Positions 18,890-31,283 of a DNA stretch of 64,000 bases are shown here, piece after piece. The DNA comes from Arbacia lixula (taxonomy: Eukaryota > Echinodermata > Echinoidea > Arbacioida > Arbaciidae), in contig OZ022589.1 of NCBI GenBank assembly GCA_963669155.1, positions 6,000,723 through 6,064,722 on the forward strand, read 5' to 3'. The position numbers and the translations under genes were made by a program. The notes beneath the pieces were generated by a model. The model saw only the letters and a list, made by a program, of their open reading frames with translations. It did no database searches and was not told where the DNA came from. Every line of letters begins with the position of its first letter. Within the stretch, counting starts at the first letter, position 1.

Positions 18890-20380
18890 TTTGCATACAT
18901 GTATTGTATTGTGAAATGTCTTGTCTCCCTACTTTCTGTTTTTCCATTGCCTGTTGATTATAGATACATATTACATGTATGTGTTTCCAGGTACCAATTG
19001 TTAGTTGTGAGCATGGTTTTATTTTTGTCATTTCTAATTGTTTTTATTTGTTTCAGCTTACTTTTCTGATAATCATTCTGTGACACAGTTCCAAGGTTTC
19101 CTAAATCTTCAAAAGTGATAAAATCACAAATGTTTGCTTTAAAACATTCACATTCTTAGTTGTGAGCTAGGTTTGGTTTAGGTCAAATATAGACCCTCTC
19201 ATTTTGTTTAATCTTACTCTATTGATAATAATTCTGTGAGACAGCTCTAGTTTTTGTAATGTTATAACATTACATGTATTTTCTTTTGTTAAAGTATTCT
19301 GTGTATTCATAAACCATATGTGGTGGTTTATTAGCCAGTAACAAGTGCATTGTGTTTCAAAAATATTTGATTTAACACCTTGATTTTGAATATTGAAAAT
19401 AATTATGTTCATGCACCATTGAAAAAGTAAAAGTATATTCTATGATGTCATATATGCCTTTGTGTATAATTAATCTGTGCTTAAGAAGCAGAGAAGTGAA
19501 TTCTAGACATATTTTATAATGTTAAGTGTTAAGCAAGATTAATGAAACTTGAAAACTCACTTCTGAAGACGAACAGTCAATCTGCCCGAAACGTTGAGTC
19601 TACCTCTCTACTCATCAGCTCTTCACGTTTTCTGGTTTATAGTTCTTTTCAGGACTACACTCGTTTCGAAAGAATACTCTACTTTCAAATCTCCACTATC
19701 TCGGCTTTCCATTTCACCTTCAATTCTATCCACGGTTTCTCATCTCAGTCCTTCCAGGACTTTACACATGGTGTACCGTAAACCTCTCTCGTGATTGAAA
19801 AAATAAATAAAGCTAAGGGTACCCCTTACCCTAAAGTTTTGTTTAACTTAAGGCAAGTAAGGTGACATCAGACAGTCAGCTAACCTTATTGTAAAGTAAT
19901 ATGGCAATCAAAAGATATAAGTTTGTGTTTTGTCTAAAGTATTGATGTTATAGTTGTCTACCTAGTCTACGGGTCTGTTTACGGGGTATGTTATATGTTT
20001 TATCACCTTGAATTAAAGGGGAAATTATCAGAGACCTCGTCATGATTAGATATGATCATCACCTTGCTGTATCAGATTGAACTACTTCAAACATTTTGGA
20101 GTAAATTTTAGATCTATGTTTATTGTAAAGGTCTTGCTTTATTGGCTTAAATTGAAGAGTTAATTGGCAGTTTAAATTGCTGGACATGTGTAAAACAATG
20201 TCATTATGTCAGATATAGGGATCTATACAAATGGTGATTTCAACATTAAAAGGCGTGATTAATGCTGCTTTCTTACTGCATTTTACTTTAAAATAAAATG
20301 AAAATAAAATAAACAATATGAAAACAAGACAATGCAAAGCAGTGTAAAAGTAATGAGGAGAGAATGTTCATATGATTTTA
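18890..20380. other. Intergenic
   Basis: AT-rich. At 19558-19606 (CTTCTGAAGACGAACAGTCA..CCCGAAACGTTGAG) there is the motif type found near the ends of Penelope-like and related retroelements, including a CTGA.GA...GAAAC skeleton. Nothing else recognised. Confidence 0.4.
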
Positions 20381-20384
20381 TTTT

Positions 20385-22011
20385 TGTCTCGCCCACCGGA
20401 GGTGAAGGCGAGACTAAGGGATCCAAATGGCGTCCGTCCGTCGTCCGTCCGTCGTCCGTCCGTCGTCCGTCCGTCGTCCGTCCGTCGTCCGTCGTCCGTC
20501 CGTCGTCCGTCGTCCGTCGTCCGTCACAAATGTTAAAGTTTACCTGCAAGACTCTCTTTTGACAAATAACTTCACATGGGTTGCTTGGATTACAACCTAA
20601 CTTGGGTCATAGATGCACTGGGGGTACCTTCATGTTATGGTACCGTTGGAGGTCACAGGATAAGGTCAAAGGTCATTTGAGGTCATACGTTAAAGTTTAC
20701 CTGCAAGACTCTCTTTTGACAAATAACTTCACATAGGTTGCTTGGATTACAACCTAACTTGGGTCATAGATGCACTGGGGGTACCTTCATGTTATGGTAC
20801 TGTTGGAGGTCACAGGATAAGGTCAAAGGTCATTTGAGGTCATACGTTAAAGTTTACCTGCAAGACTCTCTTTTGACAAATAACTTCACATGGGTTGCTT
20901 GGATTACAACCTAACTTGGGTCATAGATGCACTGGGGGTACCTTCATGTTATGGTACCGTTGGAGGTCACAGGAAAAGGTCAAAGGTCATTTGAGGTCAT
21001 ACGTTAAAGTTTACCTGCAAGACTCTCTTTTGACAAATAACTTCACATGGGTTGCTTGGATTACAACCTAACTTGGGTCATAGATGCACTGGGGGTACCT
21101 TCATGTTATGGTACTGTTGGAGGTCACAGGATAAGGTCAAAGGTCATTTGAGGTCATACGTTAAAGTTTACCTGCAAGACTCTCTTTTGACAAATAACTT
21201 CACATAGGTTGCTTGGATTACAACCTAACTTGGGTCATAGATGCACTGGGGGTACCTTCATGTTATGGTACCGTTGGAGGTCACAGGATAAGGTCAAAGG
21301 TCATTTGAGGTCATACGTTAAAGTTTACCTGCAAGACTCTCTTTTGACAAATAACTTCACATAGGTTGCTTGGATTACAACCTAACTTGGGTCATAGATG
21401 CACTGGGGGTACCTTCATGTTATGGTGCTGTTGGAGGTCACAGGATAAGGTCAAAGGTCATTTGAGGTCATACGTTAAAGTTTACCTGCAAGACTCTCTT
21501 TTGACAAATAACTTCACATAGGTTGCTTGGATTACAACCTAACTTGGGTCATAGATGCACTGGGGGTACCTTCATGTTATGGTACTGTTGGAGGTCACAG
21601 GATAAGGTCAAAGGTCATTTGAGGTCATACGTTAAAGTTTACCTGCAAGACTCTCTTTTGACAAATAACTTCACATAGGTTGCTTGGATTACAACCTAAC
21701 TTGGGTCATAGATGCACTGGGGGTACCTTCATGTTATGGTGCTGTTGGAGGTCACAGGATAAGGTCAAAGGTCATTTGAGGTCATACGTTAAAGTTTACC
21801 TGCAAGACTCTCTTTTGACAAATAACTTCACATAGGTTGCTTGGATTACAACCTAACTTGGGTCATAGATGCACTGGGGGTACCTTCATGTTATGGTACC
21901 GTTGGAGGTCACAGGATAAGGTCAAAGGTCATTTGAGGTCAGGGATACAATTCTTTTGCGTAGCAAGGGAGATCGCGATATTTCTGATTATTTTCGCAAG
22001 TGGGCGAGACA
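20385..22011. mobile_element. TIR element with internal tandem array
   Basis: Termini TGTCTCGCCCAC and GTGGGCGAGACA are 12-bp inverted repeats. The left end also forms its own hairpin (GTCTCGCC..GGCGAGAC). Inside are a (GTCCGTC)n run (20430-20523) and nine 157-bp units. No transposase frame; a non-autonomous DNA element of unknown superfamily. Confidence 0.65.
20526..21941 (+). repeat. 157-bp tandem repeat, 9 units, with nuclear-receptor half-sites
   Basis: Units begin (GT)TAAAGTTTACCTGCAAG at 20534, 20691, 20848, 21005, 21162, 21319, 21476, 21633 and 21790 and differ by only a few bases. Each contains AGGTCA in the order n7, n1, n4: AGGTCAAAGGTCA is a perfect DR1 (first at 20663) and AGGTCATTTGAGGTCA a DR4. 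Confidence 0.95.
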
Positions 22012-22940
22012 CAATATCGCTAATGCCTTGTTGTTAACTTAAAAGATCACGTGTAACTTAAGCAAGATAGATATGAAATTAAGAAAAAAGTATAAAACAG
22101 TTTTAAAATTACTGACTGATTACCTTTTGATAACGAGTGTTTACATGAGGAAATTATTTGCATTATGATGAAAACTTTGATACATGTATAAATTTTGGTG
22201 CAAACTATCATGCTATCACTTATAAATTAGTGAAAAAATGAGTTCAGCTCCAGCATATATTTCTTTTACAACGTCCTATCATATTTACCTCATTACAAAT
22301 GCATATGTGACATTGATTAATTCTGAATCCTTGTAATGTTAAATGACAGGTTTTATAAGCTCGATGAATGCTGTCATGCACATGGAAAAGCTAAAATTGA
22401 TTATTGATTTTGGTTCAAATGTCAACTTAATCCTCTCTTTTAGATTGGATTATGTTGTCCTTCAGTAATAAACACAATGGTACATGTATTTCAATCAAAT
22501 GTCATAATGTGTTCATTCCCGTACTTAATCATCTTGATTGTAAATCTGAAATGAATTAGGTAATGTACAATCATAGTGATGAATACATTCCCCAGACTTA
22601 TCTTAAAGTTGATCTGTGTAAAGAATATCATGCTGACTATAAGATGGACATTATTTGATGATTTGAACCTTTGCTTTATCACCTTGAATGAATTACAACC
22701 TTGACCAATCTATGATCATGTTGAATAAATTATACAATTGTAAAGAAATTAATTTTGATATGTTTATTTGTGTGTTTTTACAAAATATTGAGATTGAACT
22801 TATGACATGGAACAACTGTTCTTTTCAATTAATACTTTTCTAAAGAAAAAACATGATTTGGCATAATGAGGTTAACAGAATTTGACAGGCTTGAATATCA
22901 AATGTAAGCAGAATGGTAGTAGAAGTCATGTGCATATGCG
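22012..22940. other. Intergenic, AT-rich
   Basis: No ORF with splice context, no repeat with definable ends. Confidence 0.5.
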
Positions 22941-23193
22941 AATGTGTGAGTCTCTCCGTCTCTCTTGCTCTTTCTCTTTCTATTTTGTCCTCTCTCTCTC
23001 TCTGTCCCCCCCTCTCTCTCTATATATATATATCTCTCTCTCTGTTTCCCCCTCTCTGCCTCTCCCCTTCTGTCTTTCTCTCCCCTTCTGTCTTTCTGTC
23101 TCTGTCTCTCTTTCTCTCTGTCTCCCTTCCTCCTCTCTCTCTATATATCTATCTCTGCTGCCCCCTCTCTGCCTCTCTCCTTCTGTCTTTCTG

Positions 23194-23224
<31 letters not shown>

Positions 23225-23257
23225 GCTTCCCACTCCTCTCACCCTGTCTGCCTGCAT

Positions 23258-23290
<33 letters not shown>

Positions 23291-23466
23291 TTCTTCTGCA
23301 AAGCCTTGATGCTATAAAATAATGTTTATGAATTGTGAACATCTCATGAATGTTTTTGCTTAGTACTTTTATTTTTATATACATATACTTCCTTTCTCCT
23401 TCCTAGTCCCTTTGAAATAAGGGGGGTCTTAAGCTATGAGTGAGCGTCAGGAGGGTGTTGGTGGGT

Positions 23467-23511
<45 letters not shown>

Positions 23512-23515
23512 AGTG
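22941..23515. repeat. (CT)n and (GT)n microsatellites
   Basis: CT/CTGT/CCCCTCT from 22941 to 23302; (GT)n with CGCG at 23468-23520. Confidence 0.95.
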
Positions 23516-23739
23516 TGTGGGTGCATGCACTGAACCAGATTAATCTAGCAATGTAAGTTGATGAAGACAAAACCAGCTGTCGGCATCAATGCCAGCTGTT
23601 ATAAAGAATGTCAAGTTATTTATGGATCATGGATCACTTTGAATAATTTTATGGATTATTTAATCCCTGTAATCGATTTAACGCCACATAAATTGAAACT
23701 CATACTGTGTTAGCCGTGATATAATCACAAATAGTCACT

Positions 23740-24510
23740 TCTGGCGGCCATTTTGGAAAATGGCGGTTATTTGGTAGGTCATAATGGATGTCAAGACCAG
23801 TGCAACATGTCTCTCTACTATTATTTTTAGGTGATAAAGCATATTTCAGAACTCGGTGATAAAAAACATGATTAAAATACAATTAACCTGTATTTAAGGC
23901 GGGTTCATCACTTGGAGGTTTTTCACCTGCGCCAGGCTTACAAAGCCATAAATCTACATTAGGAACACCCATCTCTTTACCAAACATTATCATGATGATA
24001 AAGACAAGAAACAATTTGTAATATGGGAGAAAATGTGGACACAAGAGGCTCATAATGGACACAAGGAAGAGACATACGCAATAAATGGTTTTGCGTGTTA
24101 AACATATGGCAGAGGAACAGAAATGTACAAAAACGGTTTTGGCTAACATCAAGGTATGAACTTAAAATTACTATAACTTTGTATCAAGAAGAGCATTGTA
24201 ATTGATTTTTGCACATCGTATTGAACAGATACTTGGACAGTTTTCTGACAAGTTTTATTTCGTTAGTGAATAAATTATCTGACATATGAAGGAATTTGTA
24301 TTACCCTGAAATTTGAAAATTCACATTCTTTGCCCTGAACTGTTATATAAATGACCACAAAACCTAACAAATGTGGTACCGTCTTGTAAAAATTTTTATC
24401 TACTTTAATATGATATCCCATTATGATGTAGGAAAATATTCCATTCAAATGTTATCTTAAATAGGGGTTACATTTCCACTGCAGCCATTTTGAAAAATGG
24501 CTGCCATTTC
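23740..24510. repeat. Paired GGC(G/T)GCCATTTT palindromes
   Basis: GCGGCCATTTTGGAAAATGG at 23744 and the perfect palindrome GCAGCCATTTTGAAAAATGG(CTGC) at 24482 bracket about 750 bases and may be marks of one element. Ends not defined. Confidence 0.35.
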
Positions 24511-24691
24511 TCTCCAGCAGCATATCGCAAAAGTAGTCCATATAGAAAATGTGCAGACTGGTCTTCCGAACACACTGATACCAAACAACCTTTTACAACA
24601 GCCCATGTCACGTAAACCTGTCTTGCTCCCTGGGTAAATGTTGTTATCTGCTGCTTGCCCAAGAAAGTAACACGAGCCATGTTGTTACTTT

Positions 24692-25788
24692 CCAGATAGC
24701 AAAATGTCTGGGGCCCATATGGGCTAGATATGGGTTGATCTGGGCCTAGATATGGGCCCCATATGGGCTGCTCATATGGGGAGCATCTGGGCCCACATGG
24801 GCCCCATTTGGCCCATCTGGGACCACCGTACAAAGGACAATAGATTCCGCTTCAGATGATGTATAAGTATTTGGGGCTCAAAAGCGATTGACATTGAAAT
24901 AATAGATTTTATTTTCATTTTTCTTTTTTCAATAAGAACCACATATTTATCTCGAATTTGCAATATTTTTCTGCCTGTTTTAATTAAATGTTTTTTTTTT
25001 TCACACTTCGTAAATCTCGACCTCCAACATACAGTTGCAAAAGAAAGCGTACGGAAATATAGTTTATTCATGGAGATATCGCAGTTTGAAAAGGAGACCT
25101 TTTTTGCGGTTCGAGAGGTCAAGTGAAGGTCACGACTACCGAGCTGAAAATAAAAGAAGCGTGTTTTCTGGTGCCTGCGACTGGCTGATAATCCTTATCC
25201 TATTACCTCATCCTATCTTTTCTTTTTATAACCTATCCTCTTCGATCCTATCGCATTCCTAAGTACACTCACTTTCATATATATAGTACTACGGAAATTT
25301 ACTTCAAAAAATATTGGTTGGTACAATTAAAGATGAACACTTTGTCTTAATTATTGTTTTCTGGATTCAATTAGGTAGCATTTTTTTATTTATCTTTTAA
25401 TAAAACGGTTATTGGAATTCATGCTCAAATGTTCCTTCTATCTAGTTATATACCGGTTATCTATTCTTATGTACAAAAATATGACACAAGTCAATAGGCC
25501 TAATGCATGCATTGATATTCGTAAGCATCTCACTTATCATGTGGGTAATTTAAGGTGGAAAAGCCCATATATGCCCCTTATGGGTTTTATATGGCTCAGT
25601 CGACCCAGAAATAAGACCACATTACCCATATCCATACCATATGGGGCCCATATGGTTTTATTATCTGGGTTTTAGGTGGCACAAACCATATGGGCCCCAT
25701 ATAGTTTGAAAATGGTACATAAATTGTGGGCCCCGGCCAGTGAACCCACATGATTCCCATATCTGCCCCAGATACTTTGCTATCTGGG
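24692..25788. mobile_element. 1.1-kb TIR element rich in CCCATATGGGCC
   Basis: Termini CCAGATAGCAAAATGTCTGG and CCAGATACTTTGCTATCTGG are inverted repeats. Both subterminal regions are packed with CCCATATGGGCCC palindromes. No transposase frame. Confidence 0.6.
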
Positions 25789-25789
25789 T

Positions 25790-26145
25790 TCCAATTACTA
25801 GTTTCTTCCAATCACTGGAATTTGTTTTGTGTTGTTTTTTTTAACTCTCGCCAAAGCATGAGGGTGAGTGCGCATTATACTTCTAGATGTGCTATTGGTC
25901 GAAGACCTATATTTTAATGGTATACTTTTTAGTCAATTTTACGGGTTGGGCCTGTAATCATTTATATTGAAAATGATATTTTATTAAAAATTAAAAATAT
26001 GCCGTTGTTAAATTTTGATTCGCATCATCCAAGCTTATTGTTAGTTATTGTTATAAGGATAGAAAACAAATTAAAGTGGATTTTAAAAAGAAAAGCCAAA
26101 ATAGGGGGGGGGGGGTGTTACGGCTTGCTTAATATAGAGAGATAG
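25790..26145. other. Intergenic
   Basis: AT-rich with a G10 run at 26105. Nothing supported. Confidence 0.5.
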
Positions 26146-26149
26146 AGGG

Positions 26150-26495
26150 AAACTAATAAAAAACTAATAAAAAAATCAAAAGATTACGCAATGGTTGCCA
26201 GGCGTTCAGGTGTCGTGACTTATGGGTCAAATCAATGACCTTTTACCGACTACCATTAGTGCCCTTCTGATATGGCGATCGGCCCAAAGCATGTCTCTTC
26301 GTAAACTCCTGGAACTCTAGCCGAGGCCCTGACGATTTAGGGGAGGAAACAAGGCTGATCCCAATCACACGGTGCCAAACCGCAAAAATCCTTGAACCTG
26401 TATTAGCGTCAGACGAGATTCGAACCCGTGCGAGGCGCACGAGTGTGAGCTTACTGCCGGCGTATTAGACCTCTCGACCATAATAGCGTCGGTGC
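26150..26495 (-). mobile_element. tRNA-derived SINE
   Basis: Minus strand: TATTATGGTCGAGAGGTCTA (A box) and CGGGTTCGAATCTCG (B box) about 50 bases apart, then a body with CAGGTTCAAGGATTTTTGCG and GGTTTGGCACCG and an AT-rich tail (ATTAGTTTTT repeats). The acceptor stem does not pair, so this is not a working tRNA gene. Confidence 0.65.
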
Positions 26496-26499
26496 TTAA

Positions 26500-27800
26500 C
26501 CGGGAGAATTTAGCCGCTACATAGTGTTTATGTTTATGTTTGCATCCCTCCACGATGAATGTTTTAGCGACCCTAAGCTGTAAATGTATTGTGCCCGAGA
26601 TCGTTCATACACTATGAGCATGGTCTTTTGTTATATGCGGACATTTCAATGGGACCCTTTGAAATTTTGCCCGCATAACAACAGATCGTGTCCGTAGTGT
26701 CAGTAATACACACAGATCCATGGTACACACAGAGTCATGACCGTATGTATTCAGAGTACATGCTAAGTTCAATATGTAGCTTATCGCTGGTTTAACGTTG
26801 TATTGTACGACGATATCCCGTGGGTGTTACAATGTAAAATTCTCTTAGCATTGAATAGAAAGAGAATTGTTATCTCATTTATGGGGGAATGTTGATTTGC
26901 ATGTGATTACGCAACAAGTTATTGTTACTACGTGAGCTGGAAGGGAGCTTGCGGGTTAGCTTTCATTCGCGGTCACAACATCTTACAGGCCACTACCATA
27001 TTTTTTCTTCCCCGCAACCTTTTTATGATCACAGAGGTTTATAAACTCATTTTCTTATAGGGTCAAACAGTTATTTTCCGTTCTGATGACGGATAGGGTT
27101 AGTTTACGTTGTAGGTTGACCTTGGAGCTAATTTCATGGTCCGCTCGATCGCCTTAAAGGGGTCAGATAGGAATTTCAGAGAATTTTCCTTGTTAGGTTT
27201 AGCTCTGTTTTCTTCTATCTCAAGATTAAATGGTAATATTATTCTGGTATCCGTATCGCAATTCTAATTACAAAGGAATTCACACGTGATCGGTCAGTGC
27301 ATTTGTTATGCGATCAAAGCTTTAAATATCGGTGCTTCTTGAATACGCAAGAATTACACGTGTATACATGAGAGTAATGTTCTTCAGAATGTGTAATCTT
27401 ACTATGACTAGTCTCAGTTATTCATGTCAGTATGCCAGCTAGAGTTCGCTGAAGATGCCAGCTGTTGTTTTGTATGTCTTCGAGGTGTCATTATTTTTGT
27501 TGAGAATGATTTGTTGTAGAGGTGTCGGTGACCGCACTCTCCCAAGTTTAAAAGAGTTATTAAACAAATTGATTACAAATATAACAAACAATGTTGTTTG
27601 CCTTTATTTATGTGTGAAGATAAGTGACTGAAATGAGATATTATTATGGTATTATTTAAGTGTTGCATATATGCCATCGTAAATCAAGGAAATTGGTCAT
27701 GTGTGACTGGTTTGAACCTTCGTGCTGATATGCCGTTGAGCTTAATTGTTCCATATCTTCTACCACTCTTCTTGCAGAATCGAGAAGATCTTTGTAATTA
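26500..27800. other. Intergenic
   Basis: No coding or repeat feature that I can support. Confidence 0.5.
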
Positions 27801-27805
27801 TTAGT

Positions 27806-27889
27806 TTTAAGCAGTCTCGAACTAAACACCTGAGCTTGCTCTCCCTACTCTTGTCTGATGACATTAACATCAACCCTGGCCCTTGCCAA
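27806..27889 (+). mobile_element. LINE fragment with a 2A-like peptide motif
   Basis: One frame reads FKQSRTKHLSLLSLLLSDDI NINPGPCQ then stop. The LLS...D(I/V)E.NPGP motif is the ribosome-skipping 2A-like peptide found at the N-terminus of CR1-like non-LTR retrotransposons of echinoderms and other invertebrates. Here the usual Glu is Asn and no reverse transcriptase follows, so it is a short decayed scrap. Confidence 0.5.
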
Positions 27890-27963
27890 TAATCCATTTT
27901 CGTAATGTATTCACAACTTTCCCTCTTTATACTGCCTTGCAACGCGTAAATACATTCACCTAT

Positions 27964-28482
27964 ATAATGTTTCTCTGTGGTATTTCCTGTGGTATTTTCC
28001 GTACCACATGAGCACCACAGGCGACACATGTGCACTCCCACATACATTTGTGTAGGCAACTGTGGTATTTTATGTGGTATTTCATTGCACCGTATTAAAA
28101 ACCACAACACTGTTGTGTGGTATTGCTGTGATATAACGTTTCTCTCTGTGATATAATGTTTCTCTGTGGTGTTTCCTGTGGTATTTTCGGCACCACGTCA
28201 TGAGTACGACAGCATTACCACATACATTTGTGTATGCCTTTTCATCCCTGTGGTATTTTATGTGGTATTACATTGCACCGTATTAAAAACCACAACACTG
28301 CATTGTTGTGTGGTATTGCTGTGGTATAATGTTTCTCTGTGGTATTTCCTGTGGCATTTTTCGTACCACATGAGTACCACAGGCTACATATCTGTACTAC
28401 CACAGAAATATGTGTGGTAACTTTTCATCCTGTGGTATTTTCTGTGGTACAATGTATTATATAGTACCACCCAAAGTACCAC
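27964..28482. repeat. TGTGGTA-rich tandem array, about 2.7 units
   Basis: ATAATGTTTCTCTGTGGT.TT recurs at 27964, 28153 and 28326. Units of 173-189 bp also share CATTGCACCGTATTAAAAAC and many TGTGGTA/TACCACA inversions, giving high foldback potential. Confidence 0.75.
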
Positions 28483-28489
28483 AGGATAT

Positions 28490-31270
28490 TTTTGTAAGAG
28501 TAAGTGTGAGTGGGGTGATTTATGATTTATTTCACTCATTCAAATGTCATTTTCGGGATCAGGCCTGTGGGAATAAGTAAAATACGATTCGTTGCAGTTT
28601 GTGATGTTGCTTTTGCAATTTCATTGAATGCTTAATTTGTATCATTAAAGATACAATAATTTAGCCTACAAAAAATACGACTTTAAAACAGTGTGAGCTT
28701 ACGTTTATACACGAAAAAAGATGTGTGCATGTTATTGTTTGTGCGTGTCTGTAGTCATGTGATTTTGTGTGCGTGTTCGTGTGTGTGTGGCTGCATGTGT
28801 GTAACTCGTGCACGTGTAACACTATCAACCATCCGCCCACCTATTTTCCAAATTCCTTTAATTTATCAATATGCGCTTCCCAATATAATTTATAGAAATA
28901 CACAATGTCTGCAAAGTCGGGAAGGCGTTACTTTTTACCAAGAGTATTTTTCATGAAGGCCTACGGTGTGAAACAAAATGCTGCATAATTTAATTGCATT
29001 ACAGCAGTTCATCGGAGAGAGGTGATCATCATAATCATGTGACGTACTAAGGTGTTGTGAAAGGGTATTTTTGTTTTTCTGTAGGGACAGTACGGATAAA
29101 GGGCATTCATACACGGACTGTGAACACGCACACAGGCAAAGCCGTATTGCATGCGGAGGTGTGCGCTAATTCATGGTCATTAGAGTATTGGTTGCTATGG
29201 ACGTCACTGGCTCGCCGCTCATTCATCATGTTCATAAACAAAATGAATGGAATAACGTAAATACCAAGTTGTGTTTACGAGGAGGTTGGTAACGCTAGAT
29301 GACGGCATGTAATGCTTATGTAACTAGCTGCCATTTCTGTCATGGTATTATACATATAGTGCATGCTAAGGAGTTCAATATACCATGATATGAGTGTCCA
29401 TATATTTCAAATTTCTCGCGTGCGTTTATATTGCAACGAGGCCGCAGGAAAGTTTAATTTGAATAACCTTGAAAGTTGAATGCATCGTCCAAACTTTCTA
29501 CACATGACGAATCCTCTCTTCAAGAAAAAAATCATGTAACGTCCATAAGACGAAAAAACAAATTTTGAATGCCCTTGAAATGTCAATAAAAGTCTAAAAT
29601 GCAGTTCCAGAAAGTTAAAACAGCTAGAATTTCACTGATAACTCCAAAGTCAAAGTTTAAGGAAAATCTACTTTTGGTAGTAGATTTTCACTTTGTATCC
29701 ATGAAAATGCATTACCCTATGAGATTTTGTACACAAGCTACCGTGCAGAAATTCCACCATCGTGGCCATATACTGGATTACGTAATTGCAAAAAGAGGGG
29801 AATTTATCAATCAGAAGCCTTCTCTCATACAATCCATCTTATATATGGTATTATGTTATACCGATTTAGTACGGTTTCTGAGCAATATTGCATGGTTAGT
29901 AAGGCAAACAATCTTTTTATGTAATGCTGTGTTTTATTATGTTATGATATCGCATGATTTTGTAAGTAAGGTCATGTTTTCCATCAATTACGTCACGTTA
30001 TGTGTTGTAGTGAACCTGTCAATATACCATTTTCGTTCATGTACGTCGTTCAAACAATACGTTACTAATGGTAACCCGAAGGCTTGTCCAAGATTTGTCA
30101 GAGTAACAACAACTAACATATCCAATGTGCGTTCCACACATTGAATCTGAATGACCAGATACAGGTGAATAAAATAACGCGCTGCTACGCAGTTAGGGGG
30201 AAGTTGTAAACACATTGCATAAACGACCAATAGACCAGTTCGTAGTTACACGATGGTTGGACAATTCACTGAATAAATACTACAAGAATGCAGACTGGGA
30301 TCTGTTCATTAAGGCGGATGGGATGATGGATGTGAATACATTTTACAATGTGCCCAAAACAACAATACAAACAGGTGCGCATGGTGGAATGTTCTTTTAC
30401 TGCCTTTCAAAGCTGAATGATTGTTGTCATATCTGCATGATAATGAAGAGAAACCTGGTTGAGTATCTAATGAATTTTAAATTTACTCTGTGAGTTGTTC
30501 AATTGACCCGAGGTTATTCGTACCAGCAACAATCTGCTCATGCGCACATTGTAATTACGAACTCGCTTATTGTATCCAGTCGAATGCTTTTATTGAACAT
30601 AGCGTGGGCAGGGCCAAGTTTGGAGTCAGTAGTATTACGGAGATAAAGGTATGGGATATAAAACGATTAAAGCGGTATACATGTATATGTAGATTACTGT
30701 TGGTATCGGCACCACTGTGGGTTTTCCTCTTCGGCGTGCCCGCTGTGCGTGTATTAGTACAGTATGCATGTGTAGCGATGTCCCCAAAATAATTAAATTA
30801 TGACACTTAATTGCAGACATTTCATTTGTGTTGATATACTTTCTGACATTCTGACGACACGGATGACTTAAATGGTGCACATATTCATCAAACCTTTAAC
30901 AAAATGTTATCAAAAAAAAAAAATTGATGATTGCCACCGCAAAAAATAGAAATGTATGGCTTTAAAACGATCATGATACCATGAAATTCCAAGAAATATT
31001 TGAAAATAGGCCTATTGCTCATTTTCTATTCCATGGACGGCTCTTTTCGTGCAAGATGGCTTATGCCTGCTTCTAATTTTTGGACGGGACCAACCATATT
31101 TGTCCACAAATTTTTGCTCACATTTTGTTGAGGGCCACGGCTCCACCTGGGAGATCGAACTATGTTGCGAGAGAGGGAAAGGTTTGATCAGGTGTTCATT
31201 TTGAGAAAAAGGGTCCGTACTTATCATTTTCTGAGAGGAATACTCCCCCCCCCCCCTCCAGATTTTCAGA
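28490..31270. other. Intergenic
   Basis: About 30225-30572 has weak inverted ends (CCAGTTCGTAGTTAC / GTAATTACGAACTCG) suggesting a 350-bp MITE. The 181-codon open frame at 29599-30144 has no recognisable domain and ordinary AT-rich composition. Confidence 0.4.
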
Positions 31271-31283
31271 TTTAACTTCCTAT

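Noticed and set aside
20526-21941. CRISPR-like array
   Set aside because: Units are contiguous 157-bp tandem copies without unique spacers, inside a TIR element in a eukaryotic genome.
26395-26495. Functional tRNA gene on the minus strand
   Set aside because: A and B boxes are present but the acceptor stem does not pair and a SINE body and tail follow.
29599-30144. 181-codon plus-strand frame
   Set aside because: No domain, no splice or promoter context, AT-rich composition like its surroundings.
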